Shown: piece after piece, positions 46,428-55,357 of the stretch
Numbering within the stretch: the first letter of the stretch is position 1
How the letters are laid out: each line of letters opens with the position of its first letter
Assembly (NCBI RefSeq): GCF_020707265.1
Contig: NZ_JAJFEQ010000006.1
Coordinates: 186,001-250,000, forward strand
DNA from: Massilia sp. IC2-477
GTDB taxonomy: Bacteria > Pseudomonadota > Gammaproteobacteria > Burkholderiales > Burkholderiaceae_D
Direction: 5' to 3'
Length of the DNA stretch: 64,000 bases
The notes under the pieces: generated by a model
Database searches by the model: none
Told to the model about the DNA's origin: nothing
Seen by the model: only the letters and a program-made list of their open reading frames with translations
Program-made: the position numbers and the translations under genes

Positions 46428-47096
46428 ATGACCCAACTGCTGCAAAACATCGAGATCGAAACCGCGCCGAATCCGGAAGTGGCGGTCATCTGGCTGCACG
46501 GCCTGGGCGCCGACGGCAACGACTTCGTGCCGCTCGTGAACGAACTCGACTTGTCCGGCCTGCCCGGCATCCGCTTCGTGTTCCCGCATGCGAACACGAT
46601 GCCGGTGACGATCAACGGCGGCTACGTGATGCGCGCCTGGTACGACATCACCGGCGCCGAGCTGACCCGCCGCGAAGACGAAGGCGGCCTGCGCGCTTCG
46701 CAGCGCGACGTCGAGGCGCTGATCGCACGCGAGAAAGCCCGCGGCATCCCGGCCTCGCGCATCATCCTGGCCGGCTTCTCGCAAGGCTGCGCGATGACCC
46801 TGCAGACCGGCATGCGCCATCCGGAAAAGCTGGCCGGCATGCTGTGCCTGTCCGGCTACCTGCCGCTGGCCACCGTGGTGGGCCAGGAGCGCAGCGAGGA
46901 GAGCCTGGGCACGCCGATCTTCATGGCCCACGGCACCCACGACAACGTGGTGCCTTTTGCGCGCGCACGCGAGTCGAAGGACGTGCTGGTGTCGCTGGGC
47001 TACAAGGTGGAGTGGCACGAGTACGCCATGCAGCATTCGCTGTGCCTGGAAGAGGTGCAGGACATCTCGAAGTGGATCAGGAAGGTGCTGGCGTAA
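46428..47096 (+). CDS. Alpha/beta-hydrolase carboxylesterase (phospholipase/carboxylesterase family)
   Basis: 222 residues. The oxyanion segment is LHGLGADGNDF; the triad is Ser in GFSQGCAM, Asp in HGTHDNVVP and His in YAMQHSLC. No signal peptide. This family (EstB, acyl-protein-thioesterase-like) hydrolyses short esters with broad range. Ten bases after mog, so possibly in the darP-mog unit. Confidence 0.93.
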   Translation: MTQLLQNIEIETAPNPEVAVIWLHGLGADGNDFVPLVNELDLSGLPGIRFVFPHANTMPVTINGGYVMRAWYDITGAELTRREDEGGLRASQRDVEALIAREKARGIPASRIILAGFSQGCAMTLQTGMRHPEKLAGMLCLSGYLPLATVVGQERSEESLGTPIFMAHGTHDNVVPFARARESKDVLVSLGYKVEWHEYAMQHSLCLEEVQDISKWIRKVLA

Positions 47097-47136
47097 GCGG
47101 GCACGCTGCCCATACTCCAGCCACCGCAGGTTGATC

Positions 47137-47267
47137 CGTCATCCCGGCGAAGGCGTGAACAATACCACCGGCATTGTTCACTCCAATTCCGTTGCGTCGC
47201 GTTAGCTGTGCTCGATGCCTTGGTAGTACGCATAAAACTTGGGTTCCGGCCTTCGCCGGAACGACGG
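47137..47267. repeat. Dispersed hairpin repeat B, copy 3 (left end partly replaced)
   Basis: The left end matches only in CGTCATCCCGGCGAAGG (47137-47153) before the sequence changes; the right end (47237-47267) is well kept with TTCCGGCCTTCGCCGGAA and ACGACGG. Between convergent esterase and aminotransferase genes. Confidence 0.75.
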
Positions 47268-47289
47268 TCTTGCGGCTAGCTGAATAAAA

Positions 47290-48615
47290 CTACTGCTTCA
47301 ACGCCGCCTCCACCGCATCCGCCAGCCGCGACACGATCTCCGACAGATCCGCCGCCGTCGCAATGAAGGGCGGCGCCAGCAGCACGTGGTCGCCGTACTG
47401 CCCGTCGATGGTCCCTCCCATCGGGTAGACCATCAGCCCGTTCTCCATTGCCTTGGCCTTGATCGCCGCATGCAGCTTGCGCTCCGGCGCGAAGGGCGTC
47501 TTGCTGGCGCGGTCCTGCACGAATTCCAGCGCCAGGAACAGTCCGCGGCCGCGGATGTCGCCCACGTGCTCGTGGGTCCCGAACACATCACCCAGCATGC
47601 GCCGCAGCGTCGCGCCGCGGCTGCGCACCCGCCCCAGTAGATCGTCGCGCTCGATCACCTTCTGCACTTCCAGCGCGGCGGCCGCCGCCACCGGGTGGCC
47701 GATGTAGGTGTGCCCGTGCTGGAACACGCCGCTGCCGCCGCGCAGGCAGTCGATGATGGTCTGGTGGGCCAGCACCGCGCCGATCGGCTGGTAGCCGGCG
47801 CCCAGGCCCTTGGCGATGGCGATGATGTCCGGCGCCACGCCGTCCTGCTCGATCGCATACATGCTGCCGGTGCGGCCCATCCCGCACATCACCTCGTCGG
47901 CGATGAACAGGATGCGGTAGCGGTCGCAGATATCGCGCACGCCCTGGAAGTAGCCGGGCGTGGGCGGGATCGCGCCGCCGGTCGCGCCCACCACCGGCTC
48001 GGCCACGAAAGCGATGATGTTGTCCGGCCCTGCTTCCAGGATCCGGGTTTCCAGTTCGTCCAGCAGGCCGGCGGTATAGTCGTCCACGCTCTGGTGGGCG
48101 GCACGGCCGCGGTATTCGTAGCAGGGCGCCACCCGCACCGTGTCCATCAGCAGCGGGGCAAAGGCCTTGCGGCGCCATTCGTTGCCGCCGACGGCCAGCG
48201 CGCCCAGGGTGTTGCCGTGGTAGCTCTGGCGGCGCGCCATGAACAGGCGGCGCTGCGGCTCGCCCGCCTCGACCCAGTACTGGCGCGCCAGCTTCAGCGC
48301 CGTCTCCATCGCTTCCGATCCGCCCGAGACCAGGTAGACGCCGCCGATGTCCTGCGGCGCGCCGGCAATCAGGCGGTCCGCCAGTTCCTCGGCCGCGTCG
48401 GTGGTGAAGAAGGCGGTGTGGGCATAGGCGCAGCGGTCGATCTGGCGGTGCATGGCCGCGATCACGTCCGGATGGCCATGGCCCAGCGAGGACACGGCCG
48501 CGCCGCCGCTGGCGTCGATGTAGACGCGGCCGGCCTTGTCGCGCATGCGGATGCCGTCGCCCGAGACCGCGGTCGGCGGCACCTGGCGCAGGTTGCGGTG
48601 GAGGATGTGACTCAT
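47290..48615 (-). CDS. PLP-dependent class III aminotransferase (omega-aminotransferase type)
   Basis: 441 residues. The PLP lysine is K269 in AIAKGLGAGYQPIGAVL; FIADEVMCGMGRTG has the Asp that binds the pyridine N; YHGNTLGALAVGG is typical of the family. The closest named groups are omega-amino acid:pyruvate aminotransferases, but the amine donor is unknown. Divergent from the carboxymuconolactone-type gene. Confidence 0.9.
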   Translation of the reverse strand: MSHILHRNLRQVPPTAVSGDGIRMRDKAGRVYIDASGGAAVSSLGHGHPDVIAAMHRQIDRCAYAHTAFFTTDAAEELADRLIAGAPQDIGGVYLVSGGSEAMETALKLARQYWVEAGEPQRRLFMARRQSYHGNTLGALAVGGNEWRRKAFAPLLMDTVRVAPCYEYRGRAAHQSVDDYTAGLLDELETRILEAGPDNIIAFVAEPVVGATGGAIPPTPGYFQGVRDICDRYRILFIADEVMCGMGRTGSMYAIEQDGVAPDIIAIAKGLGAGYQPIGAVLAHQTIIDCLRGGSGVFQHGHTYIGHPVAAAAALEVQKVIERDDLLGRVRSRGATLRRMLGDVFGTHEHVGDIRGRGLFLALEFVQDRASKTPFAPERKLHAAIKAKAMENGLMVYPMGGTIDGQYGDHVLLAPPFIATAADLSEIVSRLADAVEAALKQ

Positions 48616-48731
48616 TACGGCTCCCTTCGGAAGTGGAAGGATTTGACAATAAGCGTGCTGCGCGCCGGTTCTTTTGATTTTTGATGGACGCTGTGCAATT
48701 ATTTACCAATTACAACAAATGCTGCCCCGCC

Positions 48732-49286
48732 ATGAGCGACCGACTAGGACCGATTGCGCCGGAAGAGATGAGCGCCGCCCAACGCGCCGCGGCGCAGGCC
48801 ATTATCGACGGTCCGCGCGGCGCGGTCTACGGGCCCTTCGTGCCGCTGCTGCGCAGCCCGGAACTGATGGAGTACGCCCAGCGCATGGGCGAATACCTGC
48901 GCTACCGCAGCGCGATCGGGGTCAGGTTGTCGGAGCTGGCGATCCTGGTCACGGCGCGCCAGTGGAACCAGCAGGTGGAATGGGCGATCCATGCGCCGAT
49001 CGCAGCGCAGGTGGGGATTCCGTCCTCGGTGATCGACGCGATCGCCGAGCGGCGCCGGCCGGAGGACATGCTGGTGGACGAAGCGGTGGTGCACGACTTC
49101 TGCATCGAACTGCATGAGGGGAAGTCGGTGTCGGACCGGGTGTATGCGGACGCGCTCGCGCTGTTCGGCGAGCAGGGGGTGGTCGACCTGATGGGACTGA
49201 ACGGGTATTACACCTTCCTGGCCATGGTGATGAATACGGCCAGGACGGCGGTGCCGGCGTCAAACGCGGCACCGCTGCCTGACTAG
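48732..49286 (+). CDS. Carboxymuconolactone decarboxylase family protein
   Basis: 184 residues from ATG 48732; an ATG at 48684 is also in frame. SELAILVTARQWNQQVEWAIHAP holds the family's conserved helix with QxxW and His, but there is no CxxC, so it is not an AhpD peroxidase. Enzymes of this type act as decarboxylases, lactonases or hydratases. It converges with the FAH gene. Specific role unknown. Confidence 0.85.
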   Translation: MSDRLGPIAPEEMSAAQRAAAQAIIDGPRGAVYGPFVPLLRSPELMEYAQRMGEYLRYRSAIGVRLSELAILVTARQWNQQVEWAIHAPIAAQVGIPSSVIDAIAERRRPEDMLVDEAVVHDFCIELHEGKSVSDRVYADALALFGEQGVVDLMGLNGYYTFLAMVMNTARTAVPASNAAPLPD

Positions 49287-49289
49287 GGC

Positions 49290-50138
49290 TTACTTCGGGA
49301 AGGCCAGCACTTCCTGCTGCTGCTCGCCCAGGCCCGCGATCCCCAGGCGCAGCTTGTCGCCCTTCTTGAGGAAGCGCTGCGGCGAACGCCCCATCCCCAC
49401 GCCCGGCGGGGTGCCGGTGGTGATGATGTCGCCCGGCTCAAGGGTCATGAAGCGCGACACGTAGCTGACGATGTGCGCCACCGTGAAGATCATCTTCGAG
49501 GTATTCCCGGTCTGCATACGCTTGCCGTTCAGTTCCAGGTAGAGGTCGAGGTCCTGCACGTCAAAGATCTCGTCGCGCGTGACCAGGAAGGGGCCGACCG
49601 GGCCGAAGGTGTCGCAGCCCTTGCCCTTGTCCCACTGCGAACCCATCTCGAACTGGAAGGCGCGCTCGGAGACGTCGTTGACCACGCAGTAGCCCGCCAC
49701 GTACTTCAGCGCATCCTCTTCCTTCACATACTGCGCGCGCGCGCCGATCACCACGCCCAGCTCGACTTCCCAGTCGGTCTTCTTCGAGCCTTTCGGCAGC
49801 TGGATCGGGTCGTCCGCACCGGACAGGCAGCTGATGGCCTTGGTGAAGAAGATCGGTTCCTTCGGCACCGCGGCGCCCGTCTCGGCGGCGTGGTCGGCGT
49901 AGTTCATGCCGATGCCGATGAACTTGCCGACGCCCTTGACCGGCACGCCCAGGCGCGGATTGCCGCGGACCAGCGGCAGGGTCTTCCAGTCGACCTTGGC
50001 CAGCTTGCGCAGCGCCTTGTCGCCCAGCTGGGACGCGTCGATGTCGTCGATGATCCCGGACAGGTCGCGCAGGCGGCCCTCTTCGTCGAACAGGCCCGGC
50101 TTTTCCTTGCCCGGGCGGCCATAGCGCACCAATCTCAT
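49290..50138 (-). CDS. Fumarylacetoacetate hydrolase (FAH) family protein
   Basis: 282 residues from ATG 50138. The FAH fold shows GKFIGIGMNYADHAAE, PIFFTKAISCLSG, the metal Glu in DWEVELGVVIG, and GTPPGVGMGRSP near the C-terminus. It cleaves or isomerises a beta-diketo acid, as in 2,4-diketo-3-deoxy-L-fuconate or acylpyruvate hydrolases; which one is not clear. Confidence 0.92.
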   Translation of the reverse strand: MRLVRYGRPGKEKPGLFDEEGRLRDLSGIIDDIDASQLGDKALRKLAKVDWKTLPLVRGNPRLGVPVKGVGKFIGIGMNYADHAAETGAAVPKEPIFFTKAISCLSGADDPIQLPKGSKKTDWEVELGVVIGARAQYVKEEDALKYVAGYCVVNDVSERAFQFEMGSQWDKGKGCDTFGPVGPFLVTRDEIFDVQDLDLYLELNGKRMQTGNTSKMIFTVAHIVSYVSRFMTLEPGDIITTGTPPGVGMGRSPQRFLKKGDKLRLGIAGLGEQQQEVLAFPK

Positions 50139-50211
50139 TGTCGTCTTTCCCTGTTGTGAACATGCCCGGCTGTGGGCAGGCGGCGATGATACCAAGGATC
50201 GGCGCCCCAGG

Positions 50212-50565
50212 TCACCGGGTGAGGAGATAGGCGCTGATGTCGAGCGCATCGCGTTCGCTCACGCCCATATTCGGCATGGCGGTATTCGGGTCGACCGATT
50301 GCGGATCGCGGATCCAGCGCACCAGGCCGGCCTGGTCGTTCGGCACCCCACCGGCCAGCACCTTGCGCCGCGCCATGTCTTCCAAAGGCCGGCCGACGTA
50401 GACCTTCGATCCGGGCACGCCGGGAATCATGTGGCAGGACTGGCAGGCGTACTGGGTCACGGCGACCTTGCCGCGCTCCGGGTCGCCCTGCACCCCGGCC
50501 GGAGGACGCTTGGGCGCGCAGCCGGCCAGCGCCAGTCCGAGCACGAAAACCGGGAGCGCCTTCAT
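50212..50565 (-). CDS. c-type cytochrome lipoprotein
   Basis: 117 residues. A short signal peptide ends at the lipobox LAGC (about residue 15), so the protein should be lipid-anchored. One heme site CQSCH (about 42-46) and a Met ligand likely in NTAMPNMG. Its ATG overlaps the stop of the next gene (ATGA). It resembles the lipoprotein at 51194 and the cytochrome tail of the oxidase subunit II. Confidence 0.9.
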   Translation of the reverse strand: MKALPVFVLGLALAGCAPKRPPAGVQGDPERGKVAVTQYACQSCHMIPGVPGSKVYVGRPLEDMARRKVLAGGVPNDQAGLVRWIRDPQSVDPNTAMPNMGVSERDALDISAYLLTR

Positions 50566-51104
50566 TTGGCAGCTCCCTGCGCGGTCGCGACGCGGTAGTC
50601 CTGCGCGCTCATGGTCGGCAACACCGTCACGAAGGCCACCACCGCCCAGATTTCGTCTTCGCGCAGGTGATATTCCCAGGCCGGCATGCCGCTCATCTTG
50701 ATGCCGTGCTTCGTGATCCAGTACAGCTCGCGCGCCTCCCAGCGCTGGGTCGCGTCCACCAGCGGGCCGGGAATCGGCTGCATGCTCATGCCGATGCTCG
50801 ACTGCGCGAACCCGGGCCCGCCATGGCATTGGGCGCACTTGTCGCGGTAGACCTGCGCGCCCAGGCGCAGCTGCTGCTCAGCGCCCAGCTGCGGCACGCG
50901 CACTTCCTGCGCGTGATTGCGCACCGAGTGCTTCATCCCCTCTTCCAGCACCGAGTACACGAAGGGGACGTGCTGGGCGGTGGCGCCGATGTTGTACCAG
51001 CCGCCGTACAGGAGCGCCAGGCCGGCAGCTCCCGCGGTGACGCCCGCTGCCACCAGCGTCAATACAGCGGTCTTCACGATCAGCCGGCGTCGGTTCGAAA
51101 GCAT
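50562..51104 (-). CDS. Membrane-anchored c-type cytochrome
   Basis: 180 residues. A hydrophobic N-terminal helix (about 10-33) anchors a periplasmic domain with one heme motif CAQCH and KMSGMPAWE carrying the Met ligand. Divergent from the cytochrome lipoprotein 51194; the 89-base gap should hold promoters for both. Likely an electron donor to the oxidase. Confidence 0.9.
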   Translation of the reverse strand: MLSNRRRLIVKTAVLTLVAAGVTAGAAGLALLYGGWYNIGATAQHVPFVYSVLEEGMKHSVRNHAQEVRVPQLGAEQQLRLGAQVYRDKCAQCHGGPGFAQSSIGMSMQPIPGPLVDATQRWEARELYWITKHGIKMSGMPAWEYHLREDEIWAVVAFVTVLPTMSAQDYRVATAQGAAK

Positions 51105-51193
51105 GACAGGGGTGCGTCCGATTGGAGTAGTTAAAAAAATTACATCATTGTTTGTGTATTATAAAAGCCACTACACAATTGCGATTTCCAAGC

Positions 51194-51592
51194 GTGCGCA
51201 CCCGCCCTCTCTACGATTCCGTCAGCAAAAGCACACGACATGCCGGCCTGCTCCTGGCCTGCGCGGCGCTGCTTGCCGGATGCAAGGAAGCGCCGCGCTC
51301 GATCGTCCCCGGCGGCGACGTCGGGCAGGGCCTGCGCCTCGTGACCCAATACCAGTGCGGCGCCTGCCACGTGATCCCCGGGGTGCAGGGCGCCGCCGGA
51401 GACGCCGGTCCGGCGCTCGACTACATCGGGCGCCTCAGCTACATCGCGGGCGGCATCCCCAACCGGCCCGACAATATGGTGCGCTGGCTGCGCGTGCCGC
51501 ACGCCGTCAAGCCCGGTACCGAGATGCCGCCGATGGGACTCACGGAACAGGAGGCGCGCCACATGGCGGCCTTCCTGTACACGCTCAGGTAG
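51194..51592 (+). CDS. c-type cytochrome lipoprotein
   Basis: About 132 residues if GTG 51194 is the start; a TTG at 51152 is in frame and no ATG is available before the signal peptide. The lipobox is LLAGC. Heme motif CGACH, then IPGVQG and the Met in TEMPPMG. Clear paralogue of the lipoprotein on the other side of the gap. Seven bases before ctaC. Confidence 0.85.
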   Translation: MRTRPLYDSVSKSTRHAGLLLACAALLAGCKEAPRSIVPGGDVGQGLRLVTQYQCGACHVIPGVQGAAGDAGPALDYIGRLSYIAGGIPNRPDNMVRWLRVPHAVKPGTEMPPMGLTEQEARHMAAFLYTLR

Positions 51593-51599
51593 GCCGCGC

Positions 51600-52529
51600 A
51601 TGGAGAACACGCTGCAATCGGTATTGCACCCGGGCGGCTGGGACGCCGCCATCATCAGCCAGTTCGCCTGGGTGATGTTCGGCGCCGGCGCCCTGATCTT
51701 CGTCGCCGTGATGGCGCTGCTGTACCTGAGCCTGCGGCGCCAGGAACGGCCGGCCGGCGCCCTGCTGTGGATCGGTGGCGGAGGCATCGCCTTCCCGGTG
51801 GTGGTCTTGAGCGCGCTGCTGGGCTGGAGCACCTGGCGCAGCGCCCAGCTGGCGCCGCAGTCCTCGCATGGGGCGCTGAGCATCTCGGTGACGGCGAAGA
51901 TGTGGTGGTGGGAGGTGCGCTACCGCGACCCGGCCAGCGGGCTGGAAGTCGTCACCGCCAACGAGATCCACATCCCGACCGGGCGCGCGGTCCACCTGGG
52001 CCTGAACTCCGCCGACGTGATCCACAGCCTGTGGGTGCCTTCGCTCGCGGGCAAGCGCGACATGGTGCCGGGCCGCGTCACCAGCCTCACCCTGCGCGCC
52101 GACAAGCCCGGCATCTACCGCGGCCAGTGCGCCGAATACTGCGGCGCCCAGCATGCGAAGATGGCGCTGCACGTGGTGGCCTCGAGCCCGCAGGAGTTCG
52201 ACGCCTGGCTGGCCCGCCAGGCGCGGCCGGCCCTGCCAGCGAACAGCCCGGTGCTGGAGCGCGGCCGCACTGCATTCCTCGAACAGCGCTGCCAGGCCTG
52301 CCACACCATCCGCGGCGTGGCCGAAGGCGCGCGCCTGGGGCCGGACCTGACCCACGTCGGCAGCCGCATGTACATCGGCGCCGGCCTGCTGCGCACCCAC
52401 CGCGCCACCCTGCAGGGCTGGATCGCCGACCCGCAGGCGAGCAAACCAGGCGTGTTCATGCCGGGCTCCCCCGAGCTCGACGCCGAGACGCTGCGCGCGC
52501 TGTCCACCTACCTCGAGCACCTGAAATGA
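51600..52529 (+). CDS. ctaC: Cytochrome c oxidase subunit II fused to cytochrome c
   Basis: 309 residues. Two N-terminal membrane helices (about 22-45 and 55-75) are followed by the CuA domain with C177-A-E-Y-C181, H185 and M188. The C-terminal cytochrome c domain has C231-Q-A-C234-H235 and a Met in GVFMPGS. This is the caa3 design. It passes electrons from cytochrome c via CuA to heme a. Its stop overlaps the subunit I start (ATGA). Confidence 0.95.
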   Translation: MENTLQSVLHPGGWDAAIISQFAWVMFGAGALIFVAVMALLYLSLRRQERPAGALLWIGGGGIAFPVVVLSALLGWSTWRSAQLAPQSSHGALSISVTAKMWWWEVRYRDPASGLEVVTANEIHIPTGRAVHLGLNSADVIHSLWVPSLAGKRDMVPGRVTSLTLRADKPGIYRGQCAEYCGAQHAKMALHVVASSPQEFDAWLARQARPALPANSPVLERGRTAFLEQRCQACHTIRGVAEGARLGPDLTHVGSRMYIGAGLLRTHRATLQGWIADPQASKPGVFMPGSPELDAETLRALSTYLEHLK

Positions 52530-55024
52530 CGCAGCTCCCTAATTCCCTGCCGCGCCCCGAAGGCGAATTCGAGCGCCTAAAGGAAGTCTGGCGCACGCCC
52601 ACCGGCTGGCGCTTCTTCAAGTCGGTCAACAACACCAGCATCGGCCTGCTCTACATCGGCACCGCCCTGCTGTTCTTCATCCTGGCCGGCATCCTGGCGC
52701 TGGTGATGCGGGTCCAGCTGGCCGTGCCCGACAACACCCTGCTCTCGCCGAGCACCTACAACCAGGTCTTCACCATGCACGGCACGGTGATGATGTTCCT
52801 GTTCGCGATCCCGATCGTCGAGGCGATCGCGGTCTACCTGCTGCCCAACATGCTGGGCGCGCGCGACCTGCCCTTCCCGCGCCTGTCCGCCTATGCCTAC
52901 TGGGCCTATGCATTCGGCGGCCTGGCCTTCTTCTGCACCATCTTCGTGGGGCTGGCGCCGGACGGCGGCTGGTTCATGTACCCGCCCTATACCGGCAACG
53001 CGTATTCGCCTGGACTGAACGCCGACTTCTGGCTGCTGGGGATCGGCTTCATCGAGATCTCGGCGATCGCCGGCGCGGTCGAGCTGATCGTCGGCATCCT
53101 GTTCACCCGCGCCCCCGGCATGACGCTGCGCCGCATGCCGGTCTACGCCTGGGCCATGCTGGTGGTGGCGGTGATGATCGTGTTCGCCTTCCCGGCCGTG
53201 ATCGCCGGCACCGCCCTGCTGGAACTGGAGCGCGCCTTCGACTGGCCCTTCTTCATCGCCGAGCGCGGCGGCGACCCGATCCTGTGGCAGCACCTGTTCT
53301 GGTTCTTCGGCCACCCCGAGGTCTACATCATCTTCCTGCCGGCCGCCGGCATGGTCTCGACCATGATCCCGACCATCGCCGGCACCCCGCTGGTGGGTCG
53401 GCGCGCCATCATCGTGGCCCTGGTCGGCGTCGGCTTCTTCAGCTTCGGGCTATGGGCCCACCACATGTTCACGTCCGGCCTGGGCGTGCTGGAGATGAGC
53501 TTCGTCTCGGCGGCCAGCATGGCGGTCGCGATCCCGACCGGCATCCAGGTGTTTGCCTGGATCGCCACCCTGTGGAACGGGCGCGTGCGCATGACCTCGC
53601 CGGCGCTGTTCCTGATGGGCTTCATGTTCATCTTCGTGCTGGGCGGGCTGACCGGGGTGATGGTGGCAGTGATTCCCTTCGACTGGCAGGCGCACGACAC
53701 CTACTTCATCGTGGCTCACCTGCACTATGTGCTGATCGGCGGGATGGTGTTCCCGGTGTTCGCCGCCATGTATTACTGGCTGCCGCTGGTCAAGGGACAG
53801 GCCCTGTCCGAGCGCATGGCGCGCTGGGTCTTCTGGCTGATGTTCGGGGGCTTCAACCTGGCCTTCTTCCCGATGCACATCACCGGCCTGTACGGCATGC
53901 CGCGCCGCGTGTATACCTACGACGCGCAGATGGGCTGGGACTTCCTGAACATGCTGTCCACGGTCGGCGCTTTCGTCTTCGCCTTCGGCGTGCTGCTGTT
54001 CATCGTCGACGCCGTGCGCACCCTGCGCCGGCCCGAAAAGGAAGTCGGCAACCCCTGGAATGCGCCGACCCTGGAATGGCTCACCTCGGAATCCTACGGC
54101 AACCGCAGCATCCCGCGCATCACCTCGACCAATCCGCTGTGGGACCAGCCGACGCTGTCGGAGGAAGTGGACCGCGGCCAGCACTACCTCCCGCAAACCG
54201 CCACCGGCCTGCGCGAGACCATCGCCACCAGCCCGGTCAAGGGCGAGCCGCGCTACCTGATGGTGCTGCCGGGCGACAGCTGGCTGCCCGTCATCGCCGC
54301 CCTCGGCACGGCGGGTTTCTTCCTGCTGCTGACGGTCAAGGCAATGCTGCTGGCCTGGATCTTCGGGCTGATGGCGGTGGGCGGCACCATCGCCTGGCTG
54401 TGGCAATCGGACCGCAAGCCGCCCATCCATGAGGCGCGCGTCGCCGACGACCTGGTGCTGCCGGTGAACGCGAAAACCACTTCCTCGCAGTCGTGGTGGG
54501 GCACGATGGTGATGCTGGTGGTCGACGCCTTCATCTTCGCCTCCTTCGGCTACGCCTACGTGCACATCTCGATGCGCCTGATGGTCTGCCCGCCGCCCGG
54601 CGCCGCGTTGCCGGAACTGCCCTGGCAGCTGGCCTCCGGCGGCCTGCTGCTGGCCAGTTCCATCCTGATGCTGCTGGCCGTCCGTGCGCTCGGCAAGCGG
54701 CGCCTGCCCTGGCTGGTGCTGATGGCGCTGGGCTGCACGGCGGCCTCCTTCCTGCTGGACCTGCGCGGGCACCAGTTCGCGGGCCTCGATCCGAGCGCCA
54801 GCGCCTGGGGCGCGGCAATCGGCGGCCTGCTCGGCTACCAGGGGCTGCACGTGGTGGTGCTGGCGATCGCCGGTCCCTACCTGGTTCTGCGGGCCTGGCG
54901 CGGTCACCTGGGTGAGCACAGCCGTGCCACGCTCGATAACGTCGCCCTGCTGTGGCACTACACGACCCTGCAGGGCATCGCCGGCATGGCGCTGGTGCGC
55001 ATCCTTCCGCTGCTGATGGAGTAG
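52526..55024 (+). CDS. ctaD: Cytochrome c oxidase subunit I-III fusion
   Basis: 832 residues. Residues 1 to about 510 form subunit I: TMHGTVMMFLF (heme a His), WFFGHPEVYIIFLP with CuB H263, E265 and cross-linked Y267, LWAHHMFTSG (two CuB His) and VAHLHYVLIGG (heme ligands). E265 and GARDLPFPRLSA show the type A D-channel. After a linker the remaining 300 residues have about seven helices and read as a divergent subunit III (SQSWWGTMVMLVVDAFIFAS; WHYTTLQG). Fused I-III chains are known in some caa3 and SoxM-type oxidases. No heme A or Cu assembly gene lies nearby. Confidence 0.95.
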   Translation: MTQLPNSLPRPEGEFERLKEVWRTPTGWRFFKSVNNTSIGLLYIGTALLFFILAGILALVMRVQLAVPDNTLLSPSTYNQVFTMHGTVMMFLFAIPIVEAIAVYLLPNMLGARDLPFPRLSAYAYWAYAFGGLAFFCTIFVGLAPDGGWFMYPPYTGNAYSPGLNADFWLLGIGFIEISAIAGAVELIVGILFTRAPGMTLRRMPVYAWAMLVVAVMIVFAFPAVIAGTALLELERAFDWPFFIAERGGDPILWQHLFWFFGHPEVYIIFLPAAGMVSTMIPTIAGTPLVGRRAIIVALVGVGFFSFGLWAHHMFTSGLGVLEMSFVSAASMAVAIPTGIQVFAWIATLWNGRVRMTSPALFLMGFMFIFVLGGLTGVMVAVIPFDWQAHDTYFIVAHLHYVLIGGMVFPVFAAMYYWLPLVKGQALSERMARWVFWLMFGGFNLAFFPMHITGLYGMPRRVYTYDAQMGWDFLNMLSTVGAFVFAFGVLLFIVDAVRTLRRPEKEVGNPWNAPTLEWLTSESYGNRSIPRITSTNPLWDQPTLSEEVDRGQHYLPQTATGLRETIATSPVKGEPRYLMVLPGDSWLPVIAALGTAGFFLLLTVKAMLLAWIFGLMAVGGTIAWLWQSDRKPPIHEARVADDLVLPVNAKTTSSQSWWGTMVMLVVDAFIFASFGYAYVHISMRLMVCPPPGAALPELPWQLASGGLLLASSILMLLAVRALGKRRLPWLVLMALGCTAASFLLDLRGHQFAGLDPSASAWGAAIGGLLGYQGLHVVVLAIAGPYLVLRAWRGHLGEHSRATLDNVALLWHYTTLQGIAGMALVRILPLLME

Positions 55025-55026
55025 CC

Positions 55027-55356
55027 ATGCAAGATCACTTCTTCCGGCAGCTCCTGCGCGGCACCCTGCCCTTGCTGGTCTGGGCGGCGCACTTCACCTT
55101 CTGCTATCTGCTGGCGGCGGCGCAGTGCACGCCGGCCGCGATGCGCGCGGGTGGGCCGGACCGGGTGCTGCTCGGGATTGCCACCGCGCTGGCGCTGCTG
55201 GTGTGCGCATGGCTGCTGTGGCGCGAGCGCGGCATCCTGCGCAATGCCGGTAACGCCGGCTTGCTGGACTGGTCGGCGGCGCTGGGCGCCCTGCTGGCAT
55301 TGGTGGGTATCCTGTGGACCGGGCTGCCGGTCCTGCTGGTCGCCGGCTGCGCTTGA
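55027..55356 (+). CDS. Small integral membrane protein of the oxidase locus
   Basis: 109 residues from ATG 55027, two bases after the ctaD stop. Three hydrophobic helices (about 13-33, 47-65, 80-105). Three Cys residues. The position suggests an oxidase subunit IV-like or assembly partner, but I see no family motif. Confidence 0.75.
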   Translation: MQDHFFRQLLRGTLPLLVWAAHFTFCYLLAAAQCTPAAMRAGGPDRVLLGIATALALLVCAWLLWRERGILRNAGNAGLLDWSAALGALLALVGILWTGLPVLLVAGCA

Positions 55357-55357
55357 T

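Noticed and set aside
51767..52525. In-frame upstream extension of oxidase subunit I into ctaC
   Set aside because: The extension is an out-of-frame reading of ctaC and is Pro/Arg-rich; ATG 52526 overlaps the ctaC stop and starts a normal subunit I.
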